Shown: positions 24,765 through 38,295, counted from the stretch's first letter. The stretch: DNA of 64,000 nt from Chinchilla lanigera (GCF_000276665.1 NW_004955460.1:5309049-5373048), one strand, 5' to 3'. Numbers and translations are program-made. Notes: generated by a model from the sequence alone, not told the origin.

Positions 24765-24990
24765 GGCCGTGAGACCCAGGAGCTGTAATCGGGACTCTCG
24801 CACTAGAGCTGAGGCTCCAACCTGCGCTTTGCCACTGATCCTGTGTGAGACGCTGGGTGACTACTCTTGTCCTCTCTGCCTCGGTCTCCTCAGGTCCACA
24901 CTGCGAATAACAAGAGCCTCACATCACAGAGGCGTGAGTGGAGTAAATGAGAGAATGTCCAAAAAGCCCTGAGAGCAGAGCCTGGCACCC
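24765..24990 (+). mobile_element. MIR SINE
   Basis: Nearly full MIR: 'gctttgccactgatcctgtg', 'cgctgggtgactactcttgt', 'ctcggtctcctcaggtcc', 'gagtaaatgagagaatgt', 'gcagagcctggcaccca'. It is past the end of the A/B paralogy, so unique to this side. Confidence 0.85.
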
Positions 24991-25019
24991 ACAAAATGTG
25001 AACAACGTTGAAAATATTT

Positions 25020-25610
25020 TTTATTCTGAAAAATAAATTTACATAAAATGTAATCTTTTGACCATTTTAAGTGTGCCATTCCGTGGCATCAAGTATTTCC
25101 ACATTGTTGTGCATGGGTTATCTCCACCCATCTCCAGAATCTCCTCATTCTCTGGCAGCTGCCATTTCAATCCTATTAAACCATTACCTCATCAAAGTAG
25201 AATCATAAAAGAGCTGTGCTTTTTGCCTGCCTTGTTTTCCTTAGTGTGATGTATATAAGGTTCACGCATGTTACAGAATGTGTCCAACTTCACTTCCTCT
25301 TCAGGAATGGGTAATAGTCCACTGGGTACATTTATCATGTTGTATTTATCCAGTCACTTGCTAATGGCCATTGGCCTTGTTCCCCTGGTGGTTCTTTTCA
25401 ATAATGCTGATTTCTGTGAGCATGGTGTATACATGTCTGCTTGTGTTCCTGCTTTCACTTCTGTTAGATATGTGCCCAGAGATGCAGATGTTAAATGGTA
25501 TGGTAATTCTATGCTTAATATTTGAGGAAACACCATATTCCTTTCTCTGGGTAGCACACCATGTTGTATTCTCACCTATAATGTACAGTGGTTGCAAGTT
25601 CTCCACACCT
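25020..25610 (-). mobile_element. Old L1 3' region, antisense
   Basis: Read on +, it has the classic reverse-strand L1M text: 'attttaagtgtgccattccg', 'aggttcacgcatgttacaga', 'atgggtaatagtccactggg', 'aataatgctgatttctgtga', 'tatggtaattctatgcttaa'. Small open frames in it have no meaning. Confidence 0.8.
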
Positions 25611-27713
25611 GCACCAAAAAGAAAGAAAGAAAGAAAAAATGACAAGTATTTAAAATACGTACAAACATAAAGTGACTAAGCTTTGTGAACTTGCCAGACT
25701 ACCTTCAGTACTGAGTGGAGTCCACCCAAACAGGTACGGATGCCTAATCTAGCAGGTGGGGTTCCTTCCCCAATCCTAATGTAGAACCATCCAGGTCAGG
25801 ATCTACATTAATTCTTCAGGATCACAAATAGAACAATGCTAAAAAGGAATGGAATTTTCCTTCTGCTATCATAAAAATAGAGCATCGCTTGCATGGGTAA
25901 TTAAATGAAAGGAAATGCGGTCAGAGTTCAAGAGGGAACGTTGGCATGAGATTTGAGTCCTGTTTGGAGGAAATTTGCCATTTGCTCTCAGTTTTATCAA
26001 TTTCAGGAGAGATATAAAACTTGAAACCCTTATGGATGTATCAGAATAAGAGAGGTTGTTATTCTACACTGCCTCCTTTTCCAAGCGTCTTCTCAGAACT
26101 TCCGATCACACAGGAAGGAAAGAAGGAAGTATGAGACTGAGTAACCTGGGCCAGCTTTCCCTTGAAACAAAGTAAATAATAGTAATAAAACACAATCTTC
26201 CTAGAGTTTTAAGGGTCAGTAAGATAATAACTTATGTTACTTTTACACTCTGTCAAATGGATAGATTACTGTGGTATCGTATAGATATGGGTATATCCCT
26301 ACGTGTTGCTGACCAATCTGTAACCTCAGAATGACTGCTGTGGGCGCAGGGCCTGAGATGCCCATCTCTCTGCTGACACTGAAGAGGCTCCCAGCCTATT
26401 ATGGCCTGGCACTTCCTGCTCCCCGGCCTTTCTCCCAGGCACTCGGCCTGGGCTGATAGGACTTTATGGCTCCAAATTTTTATCAGCTCTTTACTTAGGA
26501 ATGTAAATTTGTTCCCCCATTTTTCAGATTGGTGGAGGAGTGTTTAAGCAATGAAGTGTTTATTTTTTGGTGATTTTGGCTTTGTTGAAAATGCTTCTCT
26601 TTTGTTTCTAGTGTAAATTGGAGAAATACAGCTGAAGTTAGTGAAAAAAATATTACTACAGGAATACAAAGGAAGTACACATATTCACCAAAGAACAAAC
26701 AGATACAATTTGTGTATACACTTAGGTACTGACTCATGCCAATTCAGGCTTTTGATGATCTGATATTTAATTGGGAGAAAAATAACCCTTATTTAAGGTC
26801 ATTTATAGGGAAAGACCTGCAACCATGAAGTATATAAAAACCTGTATCTTCCCCTTTTTTTTTCTTAATATAAAATTCAAAAAAAAAATGAAGACATAAG
26901 GACTTAATACTGGCCTGTGGGAACTGACTGTGTCGGGGCCACGACAATGAATATTTGTGTCATTTATTGTAGCTGTGACCTCAGGCTTCCCAAAGTGAAG
27001 AAGCTACCTTGTCCGGCCCTGCACCCTGCCAAGCCTCAGCCCCAATTTGCAGCACTTCCTGTCGCCCTCAGATTGACACCTCCATAAGAGAGGAAGTTGG
27101 GTGACTATCAGTAGCACTCCCACAGAAGTCAGCGTTGTACTTCCAGATGGCTGATTTGATCTCACTTCCTATCCACTTGGGCTGCTATTCTGACTCTGCA
27201 CTCTGAATCTGTCTGAATGTCTGAAAGAGAAGACAAGGTCCATGATTTTTTTCCCCAGACATTTCTAGTAATGGTGAAATACTCAGGGCAATAGTGTGGG
27301 GAAGGATGGATGGAATTCATATCCATTCAGCTCCCATTCACTGTCAGATAGGTTGTTAGTTCTACATATTCAGCATCTCAGTGGATCATCACAAAAGCCC
27401 TACACATGAACCTATTCAAAGATTAAAATGAGCAGTTGTTTAGAGGGGGTCTATGACCTGTTCAAACAAAAGGTTCATGACATTTCAACTATACCCTTGG
27501 ATCACTTTGAATACCCTGAGAGTTCATGAATTTTTAAAGAATACACAGTTTGTGCATTGGTATAATTAAATTTCTACCAGCTGATTTTGTTTTATTGTGT
27601 TGTTTAAAAATAAATGTCAGTCTAAATATTTGAGTCTTGAGACAAGAGAAAAACACTAAGATAGCCATAGGGACAGAATACAACAGATGGGTTTTAAGAT
27701 TTCTATAACCTTG
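25611..27713. other. Intergenic DNA upstream of the V gene
   Basis: No gene recognised. A GC-richer patch at about 26935-27130 holds ETS-type motifs (acttcctgt, gaggaagt) about 1 kb upstream of the V gene; nothing else supports a regulatory role. Confidence 0.5.
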
Positions 27714-27812
27714 GGCTGGGGATTTAGCTCAGCGGCAAAGCGTCTGCCTGGCAAGCGCAAGGTCGTGAGTTTGGTTCCCGGTACCGGAGAAAAACCAAAA
27801 AAAAAAAAAAAA
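27714..27812 (+). mobile_element. ID SINE
   Basis: Clean copy (gctggggatttagctcagcg, ggtcgtgagtttggttcc, ggtacc) with a poly-A tail. It is flanked by the perfect direct repeat atttctataacctt, so it is a recent insertion. Confidence 0.95.
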
Positions 27813-28149
27813 AATTTCTATAACCTTATTTCTACAGTATGAAATCACAGAGGAAATTAGTGAGGGGGTAAGAGAAGCCTCCCTTCCCAATTGAGATGCA
27901 CCCATGCACACCATCGATCTCTTTCCACAGTTAACCTGCTTATGGATCGGCCAGCTGCTATGGGCCAGGAAACCCCAGAACTGCTCCTCACCCTTAGGGG
28001 ATCATGAAGAACCTCAGGAAATCACCTGATCCTCTGCTTCTTCATAAGCCCCAGGACAGCCCTGCCCTCCTGCCACTGACCTGAGGCCTCCAGTTCACAG
28101 GGTCCTCACTGTCTCACCTGCTCCCTGGGAAACCAGCTGGGCAGACAGC

Positions 28150-28596
28150 ATGCCGCTCCTGAAAGCAGTCCTCCTCTCCGCCCTCTGGGTTTGTAAGTCA
28201 TTTCCATCTACAGAAAAATGAAGCCATGCTTTATTGTGACTTCTTCACATATCATTTACTTATGAGAATTTCTCTTCTCTGCTTGCAGTTGGCCTGGGAC
28301 AATTGCAGCAACCTGAAATAGTCATTTCCAAAACAACAGATGGGAGTGTCTACATACCTTGTAAGCTGTCCAACAGCAACTTTAAAAATATAGACATGCA
28401 CTGGTACCGACAAAAATCAAAACAAGCGTTTGAGCACCTAATGTATGTCCGCACAGCCTATAATCAACGTCCCTTAGGAGGAGTGAACAAGAAACTTGAG
28501 GCAAGTAAAAATTTTGACACTTCCACATCAAACTTAAAAATAAATTTCTTAAAGAAAGAAGATGAGGCTACATATTATTGCACCTACTGGGACTCG
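28150..28596 (+). CDS. TRGV: T-cell receptor gamma variable gene, mouse V-gamma-1 / human TRGV11 type
   Basis: Leader exon 28150-28192 (M-P-L-L-K-A-V-L-L-S-A-L-W-V, donor gtaagt) and V exon 28289-28596 (acceptor ttgcag). Together they encode a signal peptide ending F-G-L-G and a V domain starting QLQQPEIVIS. First cysteine is in 'VYIPCKL', tryptophan in 'DMHWYRQKSK', and 'DEATYYC' carries the second cysteine, followed by T-Y-W-D-S. The motif 'YNQRPLGGVNKKLEASK' is the hallmark of mouse TRGV1-3 and is near human TRGV11. A 23-RSS follows. No stop, frameshift or missing residue is seen, so it should be functional. It is 8.4 kb before the start of cassette B and could rearrange to J segments of B by deletion; joining to A would need inversion. 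Confidence 0.95.
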
Positions 28597-28635
28597 CACG
28601 GTGTTAGAGTTGTCAGAATAACCTACACATGAACA
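28597..28635 (+). other. 23-RSS of the V gene
   Basis: Heptamer CACGGTG (28597-28603), spacer of exactly 23 bp, nonamer ACATGAACA (28627-28635). The heptamer has G for A at position 4, and the nonamer fits ACAAAAACC at six of nine positions. Position directly after the Y-Y-C-T-Y-W-D-S codons confirms it. Confidence 0.85.
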
Positions 28636-31320
28636 CCTCCAGGTCTGTGCCCACCCACATCCTACCATATGCTCACCACATCAATGCTCAGCTGCAAGCC
28701 AGCCTGGGCTCCTTCGCTGCAGCCCTTCTGCAGGGAGACTGTGGGATTCTGCTCTCCCACGAAGATGTACAGAGGATCAGGAGGTATGACCCAAATTATT
28801 GATGATTTGGCACCATTTCCTACTAAATGAGGCTATGAGGAACTCTGAAAATACCAGGTGGATGGCTCACAGTGCAATCCAGTTATTTGTTAATTGTACA
28901 AAGATTTCTGGTAATTGAATGGTTCAGAATGAAGACAGGCGAGGGTTACATGCTAGGAGAGAGGAGTACATAGTGCAGAGATATGGCCCGCTACTGTTAT
29001 ATTCCCATTTCATTGATGAGCATTGGAGGTTTTCAGATGTGGAATGATCTTTCATAGTAATTGTACAACTTTTATTAGTACCCTCAGCCATCCTGAAGAA
29101 ACCTTGTGAGCATGCATCTATCAGCAAACCTGGGTACATGAGACACCAAAGGAGAAGTCCTGTGCCTTATGGACGGGATGCATCTCAGTTAACACTCAGG
29201 GCTCATGGCTGGGACAGAAGAAGCACTGCTCCAGGGACAGGCCTTACAGACCTTGTGCTTGAGAGTTCAGACAAAAAAAAAACAAAAGAAAGAAAATACA
29301 CCAACAATCCTGAATATGAGGATCAGACAGTTAACTGGGAGTTAATACCTGCTCACTGTATCTACAGAAAAAGCAAAGGTAACATCACTCACAGCTCAAG
29401 AAAAGAAAAAATAATTATACACAATGACTTTATGTTTATTCTGTGATTAGTACTTAGATGGCTGAGCACTTTCAGGGACTATTAGGATAAGATGTTAAAA
29501 ATATAAAAATTATTCGTCCCCATCCTTAAATTCTACCTTCAAACAGAGTGGAAATTAATAAGGAAAAAATTCCAACTGCAGAAATTTTTCTTATACTAAC
29601 TCTTTATTAATATGGACATCACAGCATATAGCAACCACAAGTGCAGTTTCGCTGCAGACCCTGAGGTCACTGGAGCACATGCACGCTCCACTTCTCCCCT
29701 CTCAAGGCCAGGCTGTGCTGTGAAGTGCAGAGATCATATGGAGCCAGTCCAGGGAGCACTAGGAAGCCTTAGGGCACTTTCCCAGAGGCAAAAGAGGACA
29801 TTGGGTCCTACGCCATGTCCACGATGATTCCTGATCCAAGTGATTACAGTGGGAATGGCAAAGTCCCTGGTGGAGTCTCAAGAGAAGATATGAGAGAGAA
29901 AAACCACCCAGAGAATACAGTAGTAGTCCTCTCCAGGTAGAAGGAAATGAAAAGATGGGACTCAGCTTCTCACCGAGTCTATGCCACATCCTTTACCAGA
30001 CTCCCCCACTGAATCCATACAAGAGCAGGGCAGAGCTCCAGTGTGGCAGCTGCCACAAGATCACGTGTCAGGAGATGAAAGCACCTGGGCTGCTCCACAG
30101 AACCCTAACGTAGGACCTGGTGACACACTAAATTGAAAGACAGGAGGGAAAGTGACACCCTATCTATGTGGCTTTAACATAACAAAATAACATGTGGTCA
30201 TTAAACATATTGTTGCAAGTGTAAGTAAGACTGAAAGTTTTCACCACTATTAAATTGGTCAATACATAAATATGTATCTTGGCAAAAAAAAAGTAAAATA
30301 GCAAAAAGAAAGGAATCATCCAAAGTTTAAACAGCAGATGTCTGTGAAATAACAGGTAATTTTAACATGTTCTTGGTACTTTGGCAGATTTCCTACATTT
30401 TAGTGAAAAGCTTTATGTATAACGTGATGTATGCCTAATAGACTCAACATGTTATTGTTTTATGCATATAATAAATTATTTGTAGGCAAATATATTTATA
30501 TAGAGCACTTAAAATTGTTATACATTTATATTTTCCCACTTAATCACGTTACTAAATTATGATTCTCAGTAAAACTTACAAAAATACCTACATTAACCTT
30601 AATAGAGGGTCATCAAGCTATTTGCATGGTCTATAGTTCCCATTTTTATAAATAAAAATTTATTGAAACATAATCTTGTTACTTTGTTTCCATATTCCCT
30701 ATAACTGCTTTTGTAAAATGCACTTACAGAATAGCTGAAACATACCTACATAGCCTAAGATATTTACTATTTGGCTCTTTACAAAATATTTTTAATTACT
30801 GTCCTGAGGTGATATGCTGATGAGTGACTGTTGTTTTTCTTTTATATTCCCCTATTTTTCAATTTGTCCACAGTGACTCTCTGTTGTATATCCAAATCTC
30901 TCATATTAACTCTATGACTGAAGAAACATTATTTTGCAAATCTTTCATTCATTTTCCTCATTTAAAATGGAGAACATGCTAAAATGAATGTGAATGAAAT
31001 GTTGAAATGAGTAACTCAACTAATACATACGAAATTCTTACAAGTGCTTGGCCCATGCCTAATATTCAATAATTGAGTCATTACATTGATCCTACAGGAA
31101 TTTATTGCATATGAGAGAATGAAATTATTTAGAATAGTGCTATAAACCCTTGAAACTCAAAGTTTGCTTTGTGAATCAGAAGTATCTAGTTCACATGAAG
31201 TTGTTAAACATCCAGAAAATCAAGCCTCAGCCGAAGGGTGTCTACAGAGGCCAATTCTGATTTCACAAGATGTCTGGTCTCTCAGAGATTCTTTAGTCCG
31301 CACAGCAAGGCTATGTGTAC
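28636..31320. other. Intergenic DNA downstream of the V gene
   Basis: No second V gene or other gene recognised on either strand. AT-rich from about 30120. Open frames at 29138-29446 and 29612-29827 have no recognisable domain. Confidence 0.6.
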
Positions 31321-31324
31321 TTTT

Positions 31325-31690
31325 ACAAAATATGTATATTTTTACAAAGTATGATCAAAATTCAATGAATGCTGCCAGAGAATGTCACTCAACAGAAAGG
31401 CAGGCTCCTGAAACATTATAGGTGTCTTTACCTACTCTAATCAAAGTATCTGGTACCATGTGACTCCTGGGTCCTCCCCAAAGTCAAAGTGACCATGAAA
31501 TATAAACAGTTTTAATGGATTCAGGACATCAAGGCAGCCACAACAGTACAATTAAAGACACTCACAAAAGAGGACTTCCAGAACTGCTTCAGAAAGTGGC
31601 ACGAATCATGAGATAAATGTGATCGAAGCAAGGGGGCAGAATGTTGAAGGAAATTAGCAGTAGAAGGTCTTGTTCTGTAAGAAATTTTTT
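31325..31690 (+). mobile_element. Mariner-like DNA transposon fossil (3' part)
   Basis: One frame reads 'IQDIKAATTVQLKTLTKEDF' then Q-N-C-F-R-K-W before a stop, which fits the C-terminal end of mariner-type transposases found as fossils in mammals. The same sequence occurs twice in cassette B (51120-51330 and 51396-51550). It is broken by stops and is dead. Confidence 0.6.
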
Positions 31691-32039
31691 ACTAAAACAC
31701 ACACTATTTCTAGGTATTTGTATATAATCTACAGAAAAAAATGAGGAGCGCTAGAAGTAAAATAGAGGCTAAACACAATCTTTTAAATCATTTTAACTGC
31801 ACTAAAATAGGAGTTTTGTTTTTTTTTTTTCGTGTGAGGGTCAGACAGTGAATAATTTTGGTTCTGAAGGTCACATAGTCTCTGTTCCATCTATTCAACA
31901 TGGTCATAGAAGGAGCACAAAGTGCTGGGCACTGTGAAGTCTGGAGGGTCATGCAGATGAGTGACAATTGGAGGTATCTGTGTTGTGAGGCTGCAGACAA
32001 GAGCTGTGGCCTTTTTATAGGGATAAGACCCACCTGCCT

Positions 32040-33100
32040 TAGTTTGGTTCCCTCACAGGCCAGCCTCAGGTGCTGAGGACAGCTGGTTCATGATGGAGGG
32101 GCAGGGAGACCAGCAGGGAGGGAGGATGGAGCCGGAAAAGGAAGGCTGGCAGGGGTGAGTGTTCCTAACCAGCTGAAAAGTGAGAGGCTGGGGCCTCATG
32201 GAGATTGAAAGGTGAGTGATGAACTAGGCTCTCCTGCCATTGTGTGTTGTGGGACCGACCAAGTATAATGATTATAACGAAGCACCTATGGACCCCTAAG
32301 AGATCAGAAGGTCAGATGGCAGGTGAACCTAGGAATCTTGCATAGAGTCAGAGCACTGGAAAGAAAGAACTACAGGGTTGGAAAGTGTTCCTGATGTCAT
32401 TCTCAGTAATAAGGACAGAGCATACAATATATATACACAATAACTTTAAAAGCTCAACAGGAGTTCATCTATCAGGGAATATATTAAGCTGTTATCAGTA
32501 ATTGTTTCTGGGTGATCATACTAAAAGTTCATATTTTCTCTGTAGGCTTCTTTATGATTGTCTATTTTTTTAACCTTCACAAAAATAGAAAAGTCGTACA
32601 TATTAATGGGATACCAAATAATGTATGACACATGTATACTTTGTGTGACATTTAAATCAACTTAAATATAGTTTTCTCAAAAATTTATCAGTTCTTTGTG
32701 ACAAACTTTGAAGATCATCTTTTCCAGCTTTTTGAAATGTATAGGACATCATCATTGTTTATGACCCCCAACTGCGCAAAGTCACCCCACATTCCTGTTG
32801 GGCCACTCACACACATTGTGACCTAGAAAAGTTACTGGAGCTTTTCATTCTGTTTTTGCAATTTTAAGAGGGCACAATGTTAACAGCCTCAAAGAGTTGC
32901 TTCCTGAGATCTTATCTGAAAGTTAATTACATTATGTTCAACAAGCACCAGTCTTTCCTTTTATGACTCAATCACTTCACTGAGCCAGTTCAGATAAAAT
33001 GGGGATACTTAGGAAATCAGCTCTTTGTTGTCCTCAAGCTTCAGTAAGTACAGCTTTCTTTCTGAAAATCTAAGACTGATGAATGAAACAAAAGTAAAGA
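32040..33100. other. Intergenic DNA, V to cassette B
   Basis: No gene recognised. About 32580-32770 resembles antisense L1 3' text ('atcagttctttgtgacaaac'), weakly. Confidence 0.45.
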
Positions 33101-33102
33101 GG

Positions 33103-33190
33103 GTTGGGGATTTAGCTCAGTGGCAAAGCGCCTGGTCGTGAGTTCGATTCCTGGTACCAGAAGAAAAACAAAACAAAACAAAAAAAGAAA
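33103..33190 (+). mobile_element. ID SINE with internal deletion
   Basis: Same family as the other ID copies, but the part between box A and box B ('cctgcctggcaagcgcaagg' in the others) is shortened to 'cctgg'. The flanking direct repeat gaaacaaaagtaaag shows it inserted as a unit. Confidence 0.9.
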
Positions 33191-34611
33191 CAAAAGTAAA
33201 GGATTTAAAAAAAAACAAAGGTTTTTCCTTCAACAGGTTGTTGCATTCTCTGGCAGAATATAATAATATCAAAGATATATAACTACACTAATTGATAAGT
33301 GATCAATCTGTGAAATGTAAGTAAACTGCTGACCTATAAAATGTACCTACTATTGCACCAGACCATGGAATTATTATCTCATGTGTTACTATATATCCTG
33401 ATGAAACTGTCTTTCATACTTATGAAAGGCATGCAAAGCTATCTACAGCTCTTACAAAATACAGCAAAAAAAGATAAAACTCAGAGAATGAAACAAGGTC
33501 AAGGATAGGTACCTTTGAAGAAATATGTAAGAACAATCAGGAGAGACATCCTCCCAGGGGAAAGGAACACTGTATGAGTTGTTTTTTATGAGTTATTTTT
33601 TATGAGGTCTAAGATCTCATCATTGCTACACCAATGATGTAATTATTGTAACATGATTAAAAAAATATCTGTGCCATATCTCATTGTGCAGGATGTTTCT
33701 TGGCTCATGAATAAGCATTTCCTACCCTGGTTTCTTCCCCTCAGAGTCAGTGATGCCACTGTGTCTTAGGTCCTATTCTGTGCTCCCTTATAGTGTCTAT
33801 TCTGACTAGTTATGGAAATGCCAACCCCATGGATTTCTCTCATGCTTTTGACTTGCATATGTGGGATGACTTTACTGTTTTTTTCCCTTCCCATTACTTT
33901 TGCTCTTAGTACCAACTGTTTGAATACTTCTGGTTTCTCTTCCCTGCTTTTCATATGACCAGACAGGATGGTGCACCTACATTGCAAGCTCTGTGGGGTC
34001 CCCTCCAGAATGCATTGTGCCTTTGTACCAGCTGAGAGAAGGGAGCTCCAAAAATGGATCCTTTATGGCTTACCAGGTGGGAGCAAAACCAACCTGATTC
34101 CCATGCAGAGGCAGGTAAGAAAGGTAAGGTGTCTTTTACCAGATCATCATAATACTATCCCACCAGATAAACCCACACACTGCTGTGCCTGCTGGGGTTC
34201 AGTGTGTCACAGAAGCAGAAGTGACCTATAGGAAAATCTTCCTATTTCTGCCTGTCAGCTGCATGGACATTCATGTGCCCAGAGTGACTCTTCAGTGTGT
34301 TCCTTCATGGTTCACAAGGGTTGGAACTGGGAGGGTCCTTGAAATGTGTTTAGCCCAGTGCTCACTTCAGCTGATGAAGCTGGGGACCAGATTGGGCAAG
34401 GGGCTTCTCCCAAGCTAGTTATACACAGGAGTGGCGCTACACTCTCATAGTTCAGTCTCAGTCCATGGCCTCTCCTGAATCTGCTGTGGGCAGTGATAAG
34501 TTTCTTTTAGCAACATCACATTTGATCAAAAGGGAGGTGTGACACCTATGCCTTATCTTCCCAAGTGACATCACAGGCCCGAAGCAGGTATAATATAGGT
34601 CTAGTACACTA

Positions 34612-34910
34612 TTGGGAGCCGCTGAGGCTGGAAAGTAATTACACGTGCAGGATGAAACCAGCCTGAGAACATGGGAGCTCCTTGGAGTAAACAAGCCATT
34701 ATAGCTTGTTAACTGGTGCTGGGCAGCGAGGCAGAAATTAACCAACCTCCCGAGGGTATAAGTAAATGCTGTACTGTTTTGGGGCAGTTCTCCTCCATTC
34801 GGGAGAGAGGACCTCCACCTGATCTCAGCTTTTTGTCTCTTGTCTATTTTTTTTCCCCTCATTCTCACCGCCATTCCGTCCCAGGGTACAATAAGAACCC
34901 AAAGGATCCT
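34612..34910 (+). mobile_element. Possible solo LTR
   Basis: It begins 'tgggagccgctgaggctgg', which resembles the start of IAP-like rodent LTRs, has a TATA-like 'gagggtataagtaaatg' about 140 bp in, and ends near 'gggtaca'. No internal viral genes are seen. Borders and family are uncertain. Confidence 0.35.
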
Positions 34911-36559
34911 TATAGTGCACAACAAACTCACTGTTGAGAACAAAATTTGGCAGGACATGGACCCCACATTCCACCTACTCGCCAAGGGCGATGCACTACC
35001 CTTCATTTCTGTAGCTTTCTCTCTGTTCTGAAGTCAATACTGCATCAATTTCTTTGGCACATTCTCCAACTAGAAGGGTATATGTGGGATGGATATTGAC
35101 CTCTTCATGAGTATGTAAATTCTTCACCAGTTCCACAAGGACCTATTGACCTATGGTCCAAATTTTCTAGTCTTCAATGACACTAGGGACCTGTCATAGC
35201 TTGGTATTTACACACTTGGTGCACATCTGGTAGTGCTGGATGGTGCTCTGACAAGTTAGAGTGATTCAGGATTTTTAATGTTCCACATTTCATGTAGTTC
35301 CAGCAGCCCCATTTTGAAGAGAAGCAACAAAATGTATGCCACTGCTTTTTAATCAAACACTTCTGTGTTTGAATTCTAACAAGTAGCCAAAACATAATTT
35401 TTGCATCTAATCTCAGTCCCTGAACCCAGTCTCTATAACATACAGTATTTTTGTCTTCAAACTTTCTTATCTCAGGAAGTAGCTGTAGTGTGCTGTGTCA
35501 TAAATCACAGTAGCAAGGATATTTCGTTACGTGGATAGTGCTTCTCAGAACTAGCATATTTCTACCCACTCTGGTAATAACAGATAACAGAAGATTCAAG
35601 TGTTTATAAGTTTCCTGTGACCTGAGATGTGGAAGATGACTGGACACTAGAGATTGTGGTTTACCTGCTAGAAAGTTGAAGACTAAATCCTGTGTGGCAT
35701 TGCCCGAGACTATAGCCATCTAGAAAGACAGAGCTCAGATCGAAACTCTAGGATCCAGTATGGAGAATCTCACTCCCTTTTCTAATTCTAAAGTCCTTCT
35801 TTACACACTAACAAGTGTGGGGCAATGGGTAACCCATGACAACAATAGTCATCTGATCATATTACTGAGGTGCAAGGCTCAAAAATTCCTGCTCCAGTTT
35901 ATCCTGAATATCCAACAAAAGCACACAATTTAGTAAAACACTATAACTTACTAGTTTAAACTCAAAAAGAAAAAGAATAGCTAATTTGAAGGATAAAATT
36001 TGATATTCAGGTTAAACTAGATCAAGTACTGAGAGATTCAGTTGTTGCATGGTTGCACTGCTTTCCCGTTGCTTTGGTAGTTAAATAATTAATTTTTAGC
36101 CAGGACATTTCATTGTTTAGATTTCTAAGTAATACAAGCCCATCTGATAAGTGCAATATGCACATGTAAAGTAATAACTTGCTCAAATAAATTTTTTACT
36201 CTACAGATAACTAATAGAACTGGAATTATGGCTTAAGGAAGTTCAAGAATAATCATTCCATGGAAAGCTATGGCCTGACATGAGCACTGCTGTTTAAAAT
36301 GTCAAGATTTTCTTTTTAAAAAAATGATTTATTAAATTTAAATTTATTCTATAAATGATATATAAAAACATAAAAATTATCCAAGTTAAACATATCTCTT
36401 TCTTCAAACATTTTTGTCCTCGAGGTGGAAATAATAATTCTTTCTTCTAGCTTTTACAATATGTATAAGATTATCTTTATTTATAGTAACCTGCTGTACA
36501 CTGAGTTCACAGAACCATATACTGGTACATGGTTTTTAGAATACATATAAATCAATCAT
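34911..36559. other. Intergenic DNA before cassette B
   Basis: No gene recognised. Only short open frames without domains. Confidence 0.5.
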
Positions 36560-37967
36560 TTCATCTACTTTTTATTCAGTTTGATAATCTCTATGAGAAC
36601 TCAGAAAGCAACACCAGTATCATATACCACCGGTGGAAGTGCAGACCCTCTGTCTTATGTAGAACTGGTTCAGACATGGCAGTTGAATGTACAGGATATG
36701 GGATATTGTAAACCTGAACTCAAATCTCAACTCAGTTTGAATTGTTTCCCATCTGATTTTTAATGATCATATGATTAATAGGTGAAACTAAAAGAGATAA
36801 ATTTGTTGACGATGCCTGACTTCTGGTGTACCCTATGTTATAAACTTCCTTCCCTTTCATGATGAGAAAGCCTCTTATCCTTGAACAGGGAGAGAGGAAG
36901 TGGAAAGGACATTTGGGAGCTGAGAGTAGAGTGTTAATTCCCCAAGAAAGATTCTTCCATGCAGAAGTGCCTCTCATGCATCACGTTCAGAAGAGAAAAA
37001 CAAACATTTCCTGTTCCCAAAAAAGAAAAGAGGCTGCACAGCCATGTTTGTCTGTGGGTGCCGCACAAACTATGAAGTATCTGTAATAGAGGTAGGGCCA
37101 TGTGAAGCACTCAAAGTGTAACAGAAGCTCTAAGAGACTAAAAGATCATCTGACTCAGAAGGATCCACCTCATTCTCTCTAGCAAAGTAAAATCTCTCTA
37201 GTAAAGTAAAATCACTAAAGAGATATTGCTTGAAAATGAAGTAACCTGGCTTCTTCCATGAACTGCTCCCTTGACTTTTTTATAAATGAGTAAGCTTAGT
37301 ACTTTCCAATGATCCACTGTTTTATGTAAAATATATCTGGTGATGCTTAAGTGTTGGTATAAGTAAAATCAAAATTATGTCAGAATGTGAATATGAATGG
37401 TTTATAGAAGTAGTCTTGTAGATGCCACATTAATACGTTTACTTTGCTAAAGGCAATGGTCTTTTTATATGCCTCACTGGAAATCTCTGGCATGTATTAT
37501 TGTACCATGTTTCATTAAAAGTCATCGGTATTTTTAGATGAGCAAATTTGAAGACAATGTATACAATCCCATTTTGTTTCAACCAAAACTTGAAATAAAA
37601 AATGAGATGGATCTTCACACCTTTTTTTTTTTTTACCAGTTAACCTTAATTGTAAACCTGATTAGATTAAGAGGGCCCTGAAGATGTCATTGGATCACTG
37701 GGGTGCTATAGTCAATGGATTAATCCACTAAAGTTTATCGTTTGACATGCTTTAAGGAAGTAGTGCTCAATGTGAGGTGGATCACTGAAGACATGCCTTT
37801 TGAGGGCATATCTCTCACTAACACTGAAGTGCTCTGCTTCCCAACTGATATGAACTGAGTAATTTTGCTCTATTGTACTCTTCCACTCTGGTGTTACTTC
37901 CTTAGAGCCCACCAATCATTGATTGAAACTTCTGAAACCATGAGCCAAAGTAAACACTTTCTCCCTT

Positions 37968-38051
37968 TTCTGGGAGGGTACCAAGAATTGACCTCAGGAT
38001 CTTACACTTGCCAGGCAGGTGTTGTGCTGCTGAGCTATATCCCTGGCCCTC
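37968..38051 (-). mobile_element. ID SINE
   Basis: Reverse-strand ID: 'gggtaccaagaattgacctc', 'cttgccaggcaggtg', 'ctgagctatatccctggccc'. Confidence 0.8.
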
Positions 38052-38295
38052 TCCTGTAAGTAGTGTATGTCAGGTACTTGTCTTAACAATGAAAAAGTGA
38101 TCACTATAGAAAATAGGCACCAGAGAAGTGGAGAGGTTGCTTGACTACATATGACTAGATGTTTGAGAAGATTCTGGAAAATGTTAGTAGGAGAAGTTTG
38201 TAAATGTTTGGAGATGTGAAACAGAAAAATTCTAGAATGTTGTAAGTAGAACTTGATGGGTAGTTTTGGTTAGACCCCAGAAGACCAGAATGTGG

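Noticed and set aside
33970..34430. Cysteine-rich open frames that looked V-like at first
   Set aside because: No leader, no W-Y-R-Q, no Y-Y-C and no RSS. Not a V gene.
34458..35006. Longest minus-strand open frame (182 codons)
   Set aside because: It crosses the LTR-like segment, has no recognisable domain, no homologue I know and low-complexity codon use. Treated as chance.
36529..36763. Open frames near the left end of cassette B
   Set aside because: The region is paralogous to noncoding DNA at about 550-800 and the frames are not conserved.
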